In this document: piece by piece, positions 35,238-42,404 of the stretch
Layout of the letters: the number at the start of each line of letters is the position of its first letter
Position numbering within the stretch: the stretch's first letter is position 1
Assembly (NCBI GenBank): GCA_023231005.1
Contig: JALNWG010000017.1
Location: 1-64,000, forward strand
Length of the DNA stretch: 64,000 nucleotides
Reading direction: 5' to 3'
Source of the DNA: Bacteroidales bacterium
GTDB lineage: Bacteria > Bacteroidota > Bacteroidia > Bacteroidales > FEN-979
Made by a program: the position numbers and the translations under genes
Notes under the pieces: model-generated
Database searches by the model: none
Told to the model about the DNA's origin: nothing
What the model saw: the letters and a program-made list of their open reading frames with translations, nothing else

Positions 35238-37109
35238 ATGAAGAAGAGTTTATTGTATATCCTGATCGGGAGTATTTGTGTTTCACTATTGGGAATCATC
35301 ATTGTACAGTTTTTCTGGATACAAAATGCTTTTCGTGTTAAAGAAGCCCAATTTAACCGCGGTGTAAATGATGCCCTTGGAAGTGTCATTAACAAAATGG
35401 AGACCAGGGAAAACATGTATTTTATCAGCCGGAATTTTGAAGGTGATAGCATCATGTCAATTGTTCAGTCTTTTACGAAAGATTCTTCCAATGTACTGAA
35501 AGAACGCCTTGACTCATTGCTGACTTCAAACGAATTACAACCCTGTTCACAGAGACAATGTCCAGCCATAAAAATCAAAACTCATCCATCAATCAGTACT
35601 GTGGTTCATTATTCTTATCAATATAATATGGAACCTGGCAATGAAACTGTCGACAGCTTCAGCTTCAAAATGGAACAATTTTCCCATGAAACACCGGTTA
35701 CTGTCGTGCGTGAAGAGGACATTGAATGGAATGAACAGTTGGCACAAATTGATTCTATTTTTAATTCTCAATATCCTGTTTTTAATACTTCTGACGATGG
35801 CACCATTCAGAATCAGGAAAAGGATAAGAATACACATCGCCAACATCGCCAAAGGGGAGCTAAAGTAGCACTTCGGCCTTCCACCCTGGAACCCTATAAC
35901 GCCATTGCAAGAAAAGTAGTCAAAGAGAATAGCATCAATAAACTTGATAACAAAGCAAAGAAAATCCAGAATTTTATTAAAAAAATGGCGGTAGAACTGG
36001 AAACAAAACCAACACCTTTGCAACAAAGGATCAACAAAAAGAACCTCCAGACAACACTCAGCAAAGCTTTCGTTGATAAAGGCATTGATCTTCCATTCGA
36101 ATTTGCAGTTTTCTCCCCATCCAATCAAAAGAACAAACTTCCAATTTCTTCAAATGGTTTTAAAAAGGAGTATCAGTCAACGGAGCACCGGGTTTCTCTT
36201 TTTCCTAATGATCTGTTTCAGAAGCCAGACCTCCTTCTGATATATTTCCCGGGTCAAAAGACACATGTATTTAAATCATTGTCAATCCTTCTCATGGGTT
36301 CAATTTTGTTTACCCTTATCATCATTCTCTCTTCCGGAACCAGTATTGTTGTTATGATCCGGCAGAAGAAAATTTCTGATGTCAAGACAGATTTTATCAA
36401 TAATATGACCCATGAATTTAAGACACCAATTGCAACCATCTCTATCGCTGCCGACTCAATCAATAACCCAAAAGTAATTGCAGAACCAGAAACAATTAAA
36501 AATTTCACACGGATTATTAAAGAGGAAAACAATCGGATGAATGCAAGGGTAGAGCAAGTACTTCAGATGGCCTTGTTAGATAGCCGGGATTTTCATCTCA
36601 GGCCCAAGGCTATAGACATGCACGAATTGATCGAGAAATCGGTTGATCATTTCACCCTACAGATTGAAAAGCGGGAAGGCGCTATTACAACGCGATTGGA
36701 AGCAACAAATCCATTTGTTGAAGCAGATGAAGATCACATGAGAAATGTGTTGCTGAATCTTTTAGATAATGCCAACAAATACTCTATTATCAAGCCGGAT
36801 ATTGTTGTCTATTCGTTTAACCGCTCTGGTAAATTTTTCTTTGGTGTACAGGATAAAGGGATTGGAATGAGTGTTGAGACTCAGCGAAGAGCTTTCGACA
36901 AATTTTTCAGATTGACTTCCGGAAACATCCATAACATAAAAGGATTCGGTTTGGGGCTTAGCTATGTTAAGGCGATTGTATACGCTCATCATGGTGAGAT
37001 TCAGATCGCCAGTGAAATTGGGAAAGGAAGTCGTTTTGAAATAAATCTCCCTGTTATTCCGGAAAAAATACTTGAAGATAATGGAGATAAGCAAGACGAT
37101 AATATATAA
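35238..37109 (+). CDS. Membrane sensor histidine kinase
   Basis: This 623-residue kinase has a first membrane helix (about 5-27), a long extracytoplasmic sensor region (about 28-345), and a second membrane helix (about 347-370). The phosphoacceptor motif is NNMTHEFKTPIATI, and the ATPase N-box is LLNLLDNANKYS with GFGLGLSYVKAIV. The sensor contains an uncommon CSQRQCPAIK pair of cysteines. The ATG at 35238 is chosen because it opens the membrane helix. The partner regulator gene starts 34 bases after the stop. Confidence 0.93.
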   Translation: MKKSLLYILIGSICVSLLGIIIVQFFWIQNAFRVKEAQFNRGVNDALGSVINKMETRENMYFISRNFEGDSIMSIVQSFTKDSSNVLKERLDSLLTSNELQPCSQRQCPAIKIKTHPSISTVVHYSYQYNMEPGNETVDSFSFKMEQFSHETPVTVVREEDIEWNEQLAQIDSIFNSQYPVFNTSDDGTIQNQEKDKNTHRQHRQRGAKVALRPSTLEPYNAIARKVVKENSINKLDNKAKKIQNFIKKMAVELETKPTPLQQRINKKNLQTTLSKAFVDKGIDLPFEFAVFSPSNQKNKLPISSNGFKKEYQSTEHRVSLFPNDLFQKPDLLLIYFPGQKTHVFKSLSILLMGSILFTLIIILSSGTSIVVMIRQKKISDVKTDFINNMTHEFKTPIATISIAADSINNPKVIAEPETIKNFTRIIKEENNRMNARVEQVLQMALLDSRDFHLRPKAIDMHELIEKSVDHFTLQIEKREGAITTRLEATNPFVEADEDHMRNVLLNLLDNANKYSIIKPDIVVYSFNRSGKFFFGVQDKGIGMSVETQRRAFDKFFRLTSGNIHNIKGFGLGLSYVKAIVYAHHGEIQIASEIGKGSRFEINLPVIPEKILEDNGDKQDDNI

Positions 37110-37143
37110 ATGACTAATGAAGATCATTTTAAAGAGAAATCCA

Positions 37144-37839
37144 ATGAATAATCGTATTAAAATATTATTGGTCGAGGACGATCCGAATTTCGGATCCATT
37201 ATGAAGTCATATCTTGAACTGAATGATTTTGAAGTGATCTTGCGGCCAGATGGGAAACAAGGTTTATCCGCTTTTAAATCCGGGAAATTTGACATTTGCA
37301 TCCTTGATGTCATGATGCCAGAAATGGATGGTTTTACCCTTGCCAGGGAGATAAAAAAGACAGACCCTGATGCCCCCTTTATTTTTCTTACGGCGAAATC
37401 CCTCAAAGAAGATATGCTTGAAGGATTCAAGACAGGTGCTGATGATTATATAACAAAACCATTCGATTCCGAAGTATTACTTTTTAAGATAAAGGCAATT
37501 TTGAAAAGGAATACCCAGAGAATGAATGATGATAGCGATTCAAAGGAAATTAAAATTGGGAGCCTTCTTTTTAATTATCCCTTACGGACTTTGACATCCG
37601 GAGTAATCACGCAACAACTCTCCCCAAAAGAAGCAAAATTATTAAAGATGCTTTGTGCCTCAAAAGATGGGATTCTTCAGAGAAAAGATGCCCTCGAAAA
37701 AATATGGGGTTCAGATAACTATTTCAACGGTCGAAGTATGGATGTTTTCATTGCACGTTTGCGTAAGTATCTCAGAGTTGACCCGAACATTGAGATTGCC
37801 AACATCCATGGAAATGGATTCAGGATTATTATCGGCTGA
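37144..37839 (+). CDS. OmpR-family response regulator
   Basis: This 231-residue regulator has an N-terminal receiver (LLVEDDPNFGSIM; phospho-acceptor Asp in CILDVMMPEMDGF; Lys in DYITKPFDSE) and a C-terminal winged helix (LSPKEAKLLKMLC, then GRSMDVFIARLRKYL). The ATG at 37144 directly precedes NNRIKILLVEDD, while one at 37117 would add nine residues. It probably binds the 21-base-spaced repeats at 35163-35198 and controls the kinase gene and the divergent Cys-rich protein gene. Confidence 0.93.
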   Translation: MNNRIKILLVEDDPNFGSIMKSYLELNDFEVILRPDGKQGLSAFKSGKFDICILDVMMPEMDGFTLAREIKKTDPDAPFIFLTAKSLKEDMLEGFKTGADDYITKPFDSEVLLFKIKAILKRNTQRMNDDSDSKEIKIGSLLFNYPLRTLTSGVITQQLSPKEAKLLKMLCASKDGILQRKDALEKIWGSDNYFNGRSMDVFIARLRKYLRVDPNIEIANIHGNGFRIIIG

Positions 37840-37962
37840 CAGAATTCATTTCACTCGATTAAACTATTTTTTTATTATCCATATTACAATTAATTATTGT
37901 ATATTTAACTATTCATTTTACAGTGTATTAGAGTTATGAATTTTATTCTGTATGTTATTTTA

Positions 37963-37988
37963 TTCACATTGTGAAAAATATAACACAA
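37963..37988. promoter_or_regulatory. Rex-like operator and dyad upstream of the DRTGG/sensor operon
   Basis: TTGTGAAAAATATAACAC (37969-37986) has a perfect left Rex half-site TTGTGAA and a right half ATAACAC with 5 of 7 matches to TTAACAA. Read two bases further it is TTGTG-n10-CACAA. It overlaps a separate perfect dyad TTCACA-T-TGTGAA (37963-37975). It ends 4 bases before the -33 box. Confidence 0.5.
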
Positions 37989-37992
37989 ATTT

Positions 37993-38024
37993 TTTGTTTA
38001 TAATTATGATAGGTTATAAATTTG
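37993..38024 (+). promoter_or_regulatory. Promoter of the DRTGG/sensor operon
   Basis: A -33 box TTTG (37993-37996) and a -7 box TAAATTTG (38017-38024) are spaced 20 bases apart, an ideal Bacteroidota promoter. The leader to the ATG at 38072 is about 40 bases. Confidence 0.75.
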
Positions 38025-38071
38025 CATCGGATTAATCAGTAAATTATTGTTCATCAATAGATGTACTAAAA

Positions 38072-38416
38072 ATGAAAATAAACGAAATTGTTAGACTTAT
38101 TAAGGGAACAGTACTTTCAGGAAGTGAAAGTCTTGAGAACGAAGTCAAAATAGCGTTTGCATCCGATTTGATGAGTGATGTTCTTACGGTTAAGATTGAC
38201 AATCTGCTCCTCTTGACAGGACTTGTGAATCTACAGGCCATCCGCACTGCAGAAATGTCAGATATCAATTGTATTATTTTTGTACGAAATAAAAAAGTAA
38301 CAGAAGAGATGATCAGGATTGCCAGGGAAAATAAAATGATCATCATTCAAAGTCCTTACTCAATGTTTAAAGTCAGTGGCATTTTATATAATGCAGGGAT
38401 TAAACCAGTTTTTTAA
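38072..38416 (+). CDS. DRTGG domain protein 1
   Basis: This 114-residue protein is a stand-alone DRTGG domain, starting MKINEIVRLIKGTVLSG with FASDLMSDVLTV in the middle. The domain is found next to CBS domains and in HPr kinase-like proteins and is thought to be regulatory. A paralogue lies at 40279. It opens an operon with an RsbW-like ATPase and a hydrogenase-like sensor, an arrangement I recall near [FeFe]-hydrogenase genes in Thermotogae and Firmicutes. The ligand is unknown. Confidence 0.82.
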   Translation: MKINEIVRLIKGTVLSGSESLENEVKIAFASDLMSDVLTVKIDNLLLLTGLVNLQAIRTAEMSDINCIIFVRNKKVTEEMIRIARENKMIIIQSPYSMFKVSGILYNAGIKPVF

Positions 38417-38417
38417 C

Positions 38418-38849
38418 ATGACGACTGAAAAGATGCATTTCGAATATCCGGTGGAGGGAGGAAATTTTTCCAAAGCCGGTTATCCTTCAAGTCAGGTTAA
38501 AAAGACATTGAAACAACTCAATGTGGATGGAAATGTTATTAAACGTACAGTCGTCGCTTTATATGAAGCTGAAGTCAATATTGTCGCCCATGCCTATAAG
38601 GGAGTCATTTTTATCGATATTGATACAAAAAAAATCATCATTAAACTGGTTGATGAAGGTCCAGGTATCCCGGATATAAAAAAGGCGATGGAAATAGGAT
38701 ATTCCACAGCTACTCCAGAAGTCAGAGAGATGGGATTTGGAGCGGGGATGGGGCTTTCAAACATGAACAACAATTCTGATAAGCTTACCATAACCAGTGA
38801 AGTAGGAAAAGGAACCAACGTAGAGATCATTAATTATTTTCCATCATAA
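38418..38849 (+). CDS. RsbW-like ATP-binding protein (anti-sigma/serine kinase type)
   Basis: This 143-residue GHKL ATPase has no phosphoacceptor domain. The N-box is EAEVNIVAHA, followed by DEGPGIPD and GFGAGMGLSNM, as in anti-sigma factor kinases (RsbW/SpoIIAB). ATG at 38418, one base after the DRTGG stop, is chosen over 38376, which lies inside that gene. It may phosphorylate a partner in response to the sensor encoded next. No STAS-domain partner is found in the window. Confidence 0.87.
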   Translation: MTTEKMHFEYPVEGGNFSKAGYPSSQVKKTLKQLNVDGNVIKRTVVALYEAEVNIVAHAYKGVIFIDIDTKKIIIKLVDEGPGIPDIKKAMEIGYSTATPEVREMGFGAGMGLSNMNNNSDKLTITSEVGKGTNVEIINYFPS

Positions 38850-38856
38850 AAAACAC

Positions 38857-40251
38857 ATGGACAAGGAAGTCAACGTACAATTTCATCATGCCCTGAAATT
38901 CAGAGAAGATATTTGCATTGGATGTTCACATTGTATGAATATTTGTCCAACAGAAGCTATCCGAGTCGTTCACGGAAAGGCACACATGCATGCCAACCGG
39001 TGTGTCGACTGTGGAGAATGTTACAGGGTATGTCCGGTAGGAGCCATTATTGTCGAACAAGATGATTTCGAAAACATTTACAATTTTAAGACCCGGATTG
39101 CGCTCATTCCTGCTGTATTCACAGGACAATTTCCTGAAAGTGTCGGTTCAAAAGAGATTTTGGAAGCTGTTCATGATTTGGGTTTTACTTACGTTTTCGA
39201 AGTAGAAGAAGGGGTCGAATTTCTGAATGAAAGGTTTAATGAATACTTCCAAAACAATAAATCAATTAAACCGTTGATTTCCCCCTTTTGCCCTGCTATT
39301 GTACGACTGATCCAGGTTAAATTTCCAACCCTCGTTGGGAGCATCATTCTGTTGAAGGCTCCCGTGGATATTACGGCCCTCCGTACCAGAAAAACATTAA
39401 TGGATCAGGGAATTGACCCAAAAGAAATCGGTATTTTCTATGTCACACCTTGCGCTGCCAAAATCGTCGCAGTTAAAAGTCCGGTGGGGGAAGAGAAATC
39501 GGTGATTGACGGAGTCATCAATATGAATTTCCTGTACAATAAAGTCTTTAAAATTCTAAGGCAAAAAAAAGACAAGACGGAGATACCCGGACTTTCTCCT
39601 CTTTCAGGGAAATCAGTTTGTTGGAGTCTTACCCATGGCGAATCCGATCACATGAACCAGGGCCGCAGTCTTGCCATCGATGAAATCAATAATGTAATTG
39701 AGTTTCTTGAAAAAGTTGAAAACGAAGAGATTGACGGCATTGATTTTCTTGAATTGCGAGCTTGTGACGAAAGCTGTGCAGGGGGAATTTTATGCCCTGG
39801 GAATCGCTTCATGACTGCTGATAAATTAAGGAAACGGGCTCTAAGAAACGAATCTGATCCGGACAATCATCACAATTCGATAGAGAATACTGGCAACACA
39901 AGGGAATATTTGTTGGATAATTGCAGTCTTAACAAAGTACTCCCCAGATCGATCATGAAACTTGACGATAACATTGCCGAAGCGATGATCAAGATGAAAA
40001 GAATTTATGAGATGAATGGTATTCTTCCTCAGGTTGATTGCGGAATTTGCGGATCCCCTACCTGTAAATCACTTTCAGAAGATATTGTTCAGAATAAAGC
40101 AGAGATCAAACAATGCATTTTTGTCCAAAAAATCCTTGAACAAAATGACAAACTGGATATTAGTGAATCGATAAAAATTATGAGATCAATATGGGGAGAA
40201 AATGTTCTGGATAAAAACAGTTTGAAGGATGAGATCAACGAAATAAATTGA
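38857..40251 (+). CDS. Hydrogenase-like iron-sulfur sensor protein (H-cluster-domain homologue)
   Basis: This 464-residue protein starts with two ferredoxin-type [4Fe-4S] motifs (Cys20-30, Cys49-59). A [FeFe]-hydrogenase large-subunit-like domain follows, with motifs CPAIV, TPCAAK and RACDESC in place of the three H-cluster motifs. All four cluster cysteines are present, but Phe stands where the proton-shuttle Cys would be. A C-terminal CGICGSPTC motif plus a later Cys forms another [4Fe-4S] site. It has no catalytic partner subunits and is best read as a hydrogen or redox sensor for the adjacent ATPase. Confidence 0.88.
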   Translation: MDKEVNVQFHHALKFREDICIGCSHCMNICPTEAIRVVHGKAHMHANRCVDCGECYRVCPVGAIIVEQDDFENIYNFKTRIALIPAVFTGQFPESVGSKEILEAVHDLGFTYVFEVEEGVEFLNERFNEYFQNNKSIKPLISPFCPAIVRLIQVKFPTLVGSIILLKAPVDITALRTRKTLMDQGIDPKEIGIFYVTPCAAKIVAVKSPVGEEKSVIDGVINMNFLYNKVFKILRQKKDKTEIPGLSPLSGKSVCWSLTHGESDHMNQGRSLAIDEINNVIEFLEKVENEEIDGIDFLELRACDESCAGGILCPGNRFMTADKLRKRALRNESDPDNHHNSIENTGNTREYLLDNCSLNKVLPRSIMKLDDNIAEAMIKMKRIYEMNGILPQVDCGICGSPTCKSLSEDIVQNKAEIKQCIFVQKILEQNDKLDISESIKIMRSIWGENVLDKNSLKDEINEIN

Positions 40252-40278
40252 GTAATGAATAAAGGGAGGAATCGTAAA

Positions 40279-40617
40279 ATGAAGGTTTCAGAATTGGTTG
40301 TACAACTCGGATTAAAAATTTTCGGCAGTAAGAATGGGCTTGATCGTGAAATTAACGGAGGTTATACCTCCGATCTGCTCAGCGACGTGATGGGTCATGC
40401 AACGGCAGGTCAAGTATGGATAACGTTGCAAACGCATAAAAATGTCGTGGCGATTGCTTCACTCAAAGAAATAGCTGCAGTAATTTTGGTAAAGGGATAC
40501 GAGCCAGAAGCAGATATGCTGGCACAAAGTAATATTGAGGAAATACCTGTGTTGGGCACTACAGAAGAGGCATTCGAAATTTCCGGCAAACTCTATAAAC
40601 TGCTGAATAACGGATGA
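40279..40617 (+). CDS. DRTGG domain protein 2
   Basis: This 112-residue paralogue of the DRTGG protein at 38072 starts MKVSELVVQLGLKIFG and contains GGYTSDLLSDVMGHA. ATG at 40279 is preferred over 40255 because GGGAGG lies 9 bases upstream, one of the few clear ribosome sites here. Its stop overlaps the PHP gene start by 4 bases, so the two are translationally coupled. Confidence 0.82.
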   Translation: MKVSELVVQLGLKIFGSKNGLDREINGGYTSDLLSDVMGHATAGQVWITLQTHKNVVAIASLKEIAAVILVKGYEPEADMLAQSNIEEIPVLGTTEEAFEISGKLYKLLNNG

Positions 40618-41357
40618 AAAAATTCAGGGCAGATCTTCACATTCACACAGTTTTATCACCTTGTGGCGACCTTGAGATGAGCCCCGATGTTATCATTAAC
40701 AAGGCAAAAGAGATGCATTTGGAAATCATTGGGATCACCGATCATAACAGTACCAGGGAATGCAGTGTAATCAAGCAACTGGGAGTATTAAATGGCATCA
40801 TGGTTCTTGCCGGCGCTGAGGTGACGACAAAAGAAGAAGCACATTGTCTTACGTTCTTTGAAACAGATGAACAATTAAATGATTTCCAGGAATTTCTGGA
40901 TATTAATTTGCCAGACATCAAAAATGATGTTAATCGGTTTGGTTACCAGGTAGCCGTTGATATTGACAATAATATTATATTTACAGAGGAACGGTTACTC
41001 ATTTCGGCTTTAAACAAGAGCATTGATGAAATCGAGATGAAGGTACACAGTTTAAATGGACTTTTTATACCCGCTCATATTGATAAAAAACGTTTCAGTG
41101 TAATTGAACAGCTTGGGTTTCTACCTCCTGACCTTAGGGTTGATGCCCTTGAAATTTCACCCTTTGTTAGGAAAAATGAGTTTCTGAACCTGCATAAAGA
41201 ATTGTTTAATTATGAATTCATCAGTGGTTCCGATGCACATTATCCTGATCAGATAGGAAAGCGGGTAACCCTGTTCGAAATGGAGAACATCGGATTCGAA
41301 GAAATCCGACAAATTTTGCATGAAAAACGGCCTGGAAAAATAGAAATTTTAAACTAA
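40614..41357 (+). CDS. PHP domain phosphoesterase-like protein
   Basis: This 247-residue PHP-fold protein starts with the metal-binding motif ADLHIHTVLSPCGDL, followed by GITDHNSTREC, PAHIDKKRFS, and SGSDAHYPDQIG. These supply the conserved His and Asp ligands of a di- or trinuclear metal site. PHP proteins are phosphoesterases acting on nucleotides or small phosphates. Linkage to a DRTGG and hydrogenase sensor suggests a signalling nucleotide as substrate, which is inference. Confidence 0.88.
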   Translation: MKKFRADLHIHTVLSPCGDLEMSPDVIINKAKEMHLEIIGITDHNSTRECSVIKQLGVLNGIMVLAGAEVTTKEEAHCLTFFETDEQLNDFQEFLDINLPDIKNDVNRFGYQVAVDIDNNIIFTEERLLISALNKSIDEIEMKVHSLNGLFIPAHIDKKRFSVIEQLGFLPPDLRVDALEISPFVRKNEFLNLHKELFNYEFISGSDAHYPDQIGKRVTLFEMENIGFEEIRQILHEKRPGKIEILN

Positions 41358-41358
41358 A

Positions 41359-41376
41359 TTGTTAATTTTATAACAA
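41359..41376. promoter_or_regulatory. Predicted Rex operator, hydrogenase operon 2
   Basis: TTGTTAATTTTATAACAA has one mismatch to TTGTTAA-n4-TTAACAA and carries the same halves as operator 1 of operon 1. A weaker copy, AAGTTAA-n4-ATAACAA, adjoins it at 41376-41393. Confidence 0.7.
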
Positions 41377-41403
41377 AGTTAATAATATAACAATTGAAAT
41401 TTG

Positions 41404-41411
41404 TAATTTTG
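41404..41411 (+). promoter_or_regulatory. Predicted -7 element (TAATTTTG), hydrogenase operon 2
   Basis: TAATTTTG fits TAnnTTTG, but its expected start site coincides with the ATG at 41414. The mRNA would then be leaderless, or translation would begin at the in-frame ATG at 41429. No clear -33 box. Confidence 0.4.
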
Positions 41412-41413
41412 CA

Positions 41414-41968
41414 ATGAAAGATTTATCAATGCATATTATGGACATATTTCAAAATTCGGTTAGTGCTTCTGCATCGCTGATAACGCTTGATATTGTTGAA
41501 GATACGCATGATAATTTATTAAGGCTTGATTTTACGGATAATGGAAAAGGGATGACCATTGAGATGGCAAAAAAGGTAACGGATCCATTTTTTACGACCC
41601 GAAAGACACGTAATGTGGGATTAGGTTTGCCGCTTTTAAAACAAAATGCGGAAAGGACCGGGGGGTTCTTTAAATTGGAAAGTGAGGAAGGAAAAGGGAC
41701 GAAGGTAACTGCACAATTTGTCCGTGATCATCTTGACAGACCCGTTTTTGGAGATATCCCCGGTGCTATATTGCTTACTGTGATTGCTAATCCTGATATC
41801 GTATTTACATATTCTCACAAGAAAGACGAAAAAAAATATTATTTTTCGACTTTAGAAGTCAAAGAAGCTCTGGGCGATGTACCTTTGAATGATCCTTTGG
41901 TTTATCATTACCTTCATGAAATGATTGCTGAAAATCTTAACGAAATAGGCGTATCGCTTTCTTCATAA
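41414..41968 (+). CDS. GHKL ATPase domain protein of hydrogenase operon 2
   Basis: This 184-residue protein has a kinase-type ATP-binding domain (DIFQNSVSASASLITLDIV, DFTDNGKGM, DPFFTTRKTRNVGLGLPLLK) but no phosphoacceptor histidine domain. Residues 115-184 are an added domain of unknown fold. Similar stand-alone ATPases precede hnd/hyd genes in other anaerobes. The conserved start MKDLSMHIMDI supports ATG 41414, although a predicted promoter element ends two bases before it. It opens operon 2. Confidence 0.82.
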   Translation: MKDLSMHIMDIFQNSVSASASLITLDIVEDTHDNLLRLDFTDNGKGMTIEMAKKVTDPFFTTRKTRNVGLGLPLLKQNAERTGGFFKLESEEGKGTKVTAQFVRDHLDRPVFGDIPGAILLTVIANPDIVFTYSHKKDEKKYYFSTLEVKEALGDVPLNDPLVYHYLHEMIAENLNEIGVSLSS

Positions 41969-41989
41969 ACATGATATATTAAACAGATT

Positions 41990-42388
41990 ATGGAAAAAAT
42001 TAAATCATTGGCCGATTTAAAAAAGATGCAGGGAGACTTGCGGGCCAAAATGGAATTAAGGGAAAAAAGCAATCATCCTGATTCGCTTATCCAGGTGAAA
42101 GTAGCAATGGCTACATGCGGAATTGCTTCCGGGGCAAAAGAAGTCATGGAAGTTTTTGTAGAAGAATTCAGCAAACGGAACATTGAAGCAGTTGTTACAC
42201 AAACAGGATGTATGGGCTATTGCTATGCAGAACCTACTGTCGAAATAACCAAACCCGGGTGTGACCCTGTTACCTTCGGATATGTTGATGTTAAAAAAGC
42301 TAGTAAGCTTATCGACAAGTATATTCTGAACAACGAATTAGTAGATGGAATTATTCCTGTAAATTACGCATCAATCGATAAAAAATAA
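41990..42388 (+). CDS. HndB-like [2Fe-2S] ferredoxin-fold subunit of hydrogenase 2
   Basis: This 132-residue protein has a helical N-terminus and a thioredoxin-like ferredoxin domain. Its cysteines are in MATCGIASGAKEV and QTGCMGYCYAEP, the HndB pattern in which the first C-x4-C pair is reduced to one Cys. In the NADP-reducing hydrogenase of Desulfovibrio fructosovorans this is the fourth subunit. The equivalent domain is fused to the NuoF-like subunit in operon 3. Confidence 0.88.
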   Translation: MEKIKSLADLKKMQGDLRAKMELREKSNHPDSLIQVKVAMATCGIASGAKEVMEVFVEEFSKRNIEAVVTQTGCMGYCYAEPTVEITKPGCDPVTFGYVDVKKASKLIDKYILNNELVDGIIPVNYASIDKK

Positions 42389-42404
42389 ACTCCAGGAAAA
42401 TCAC

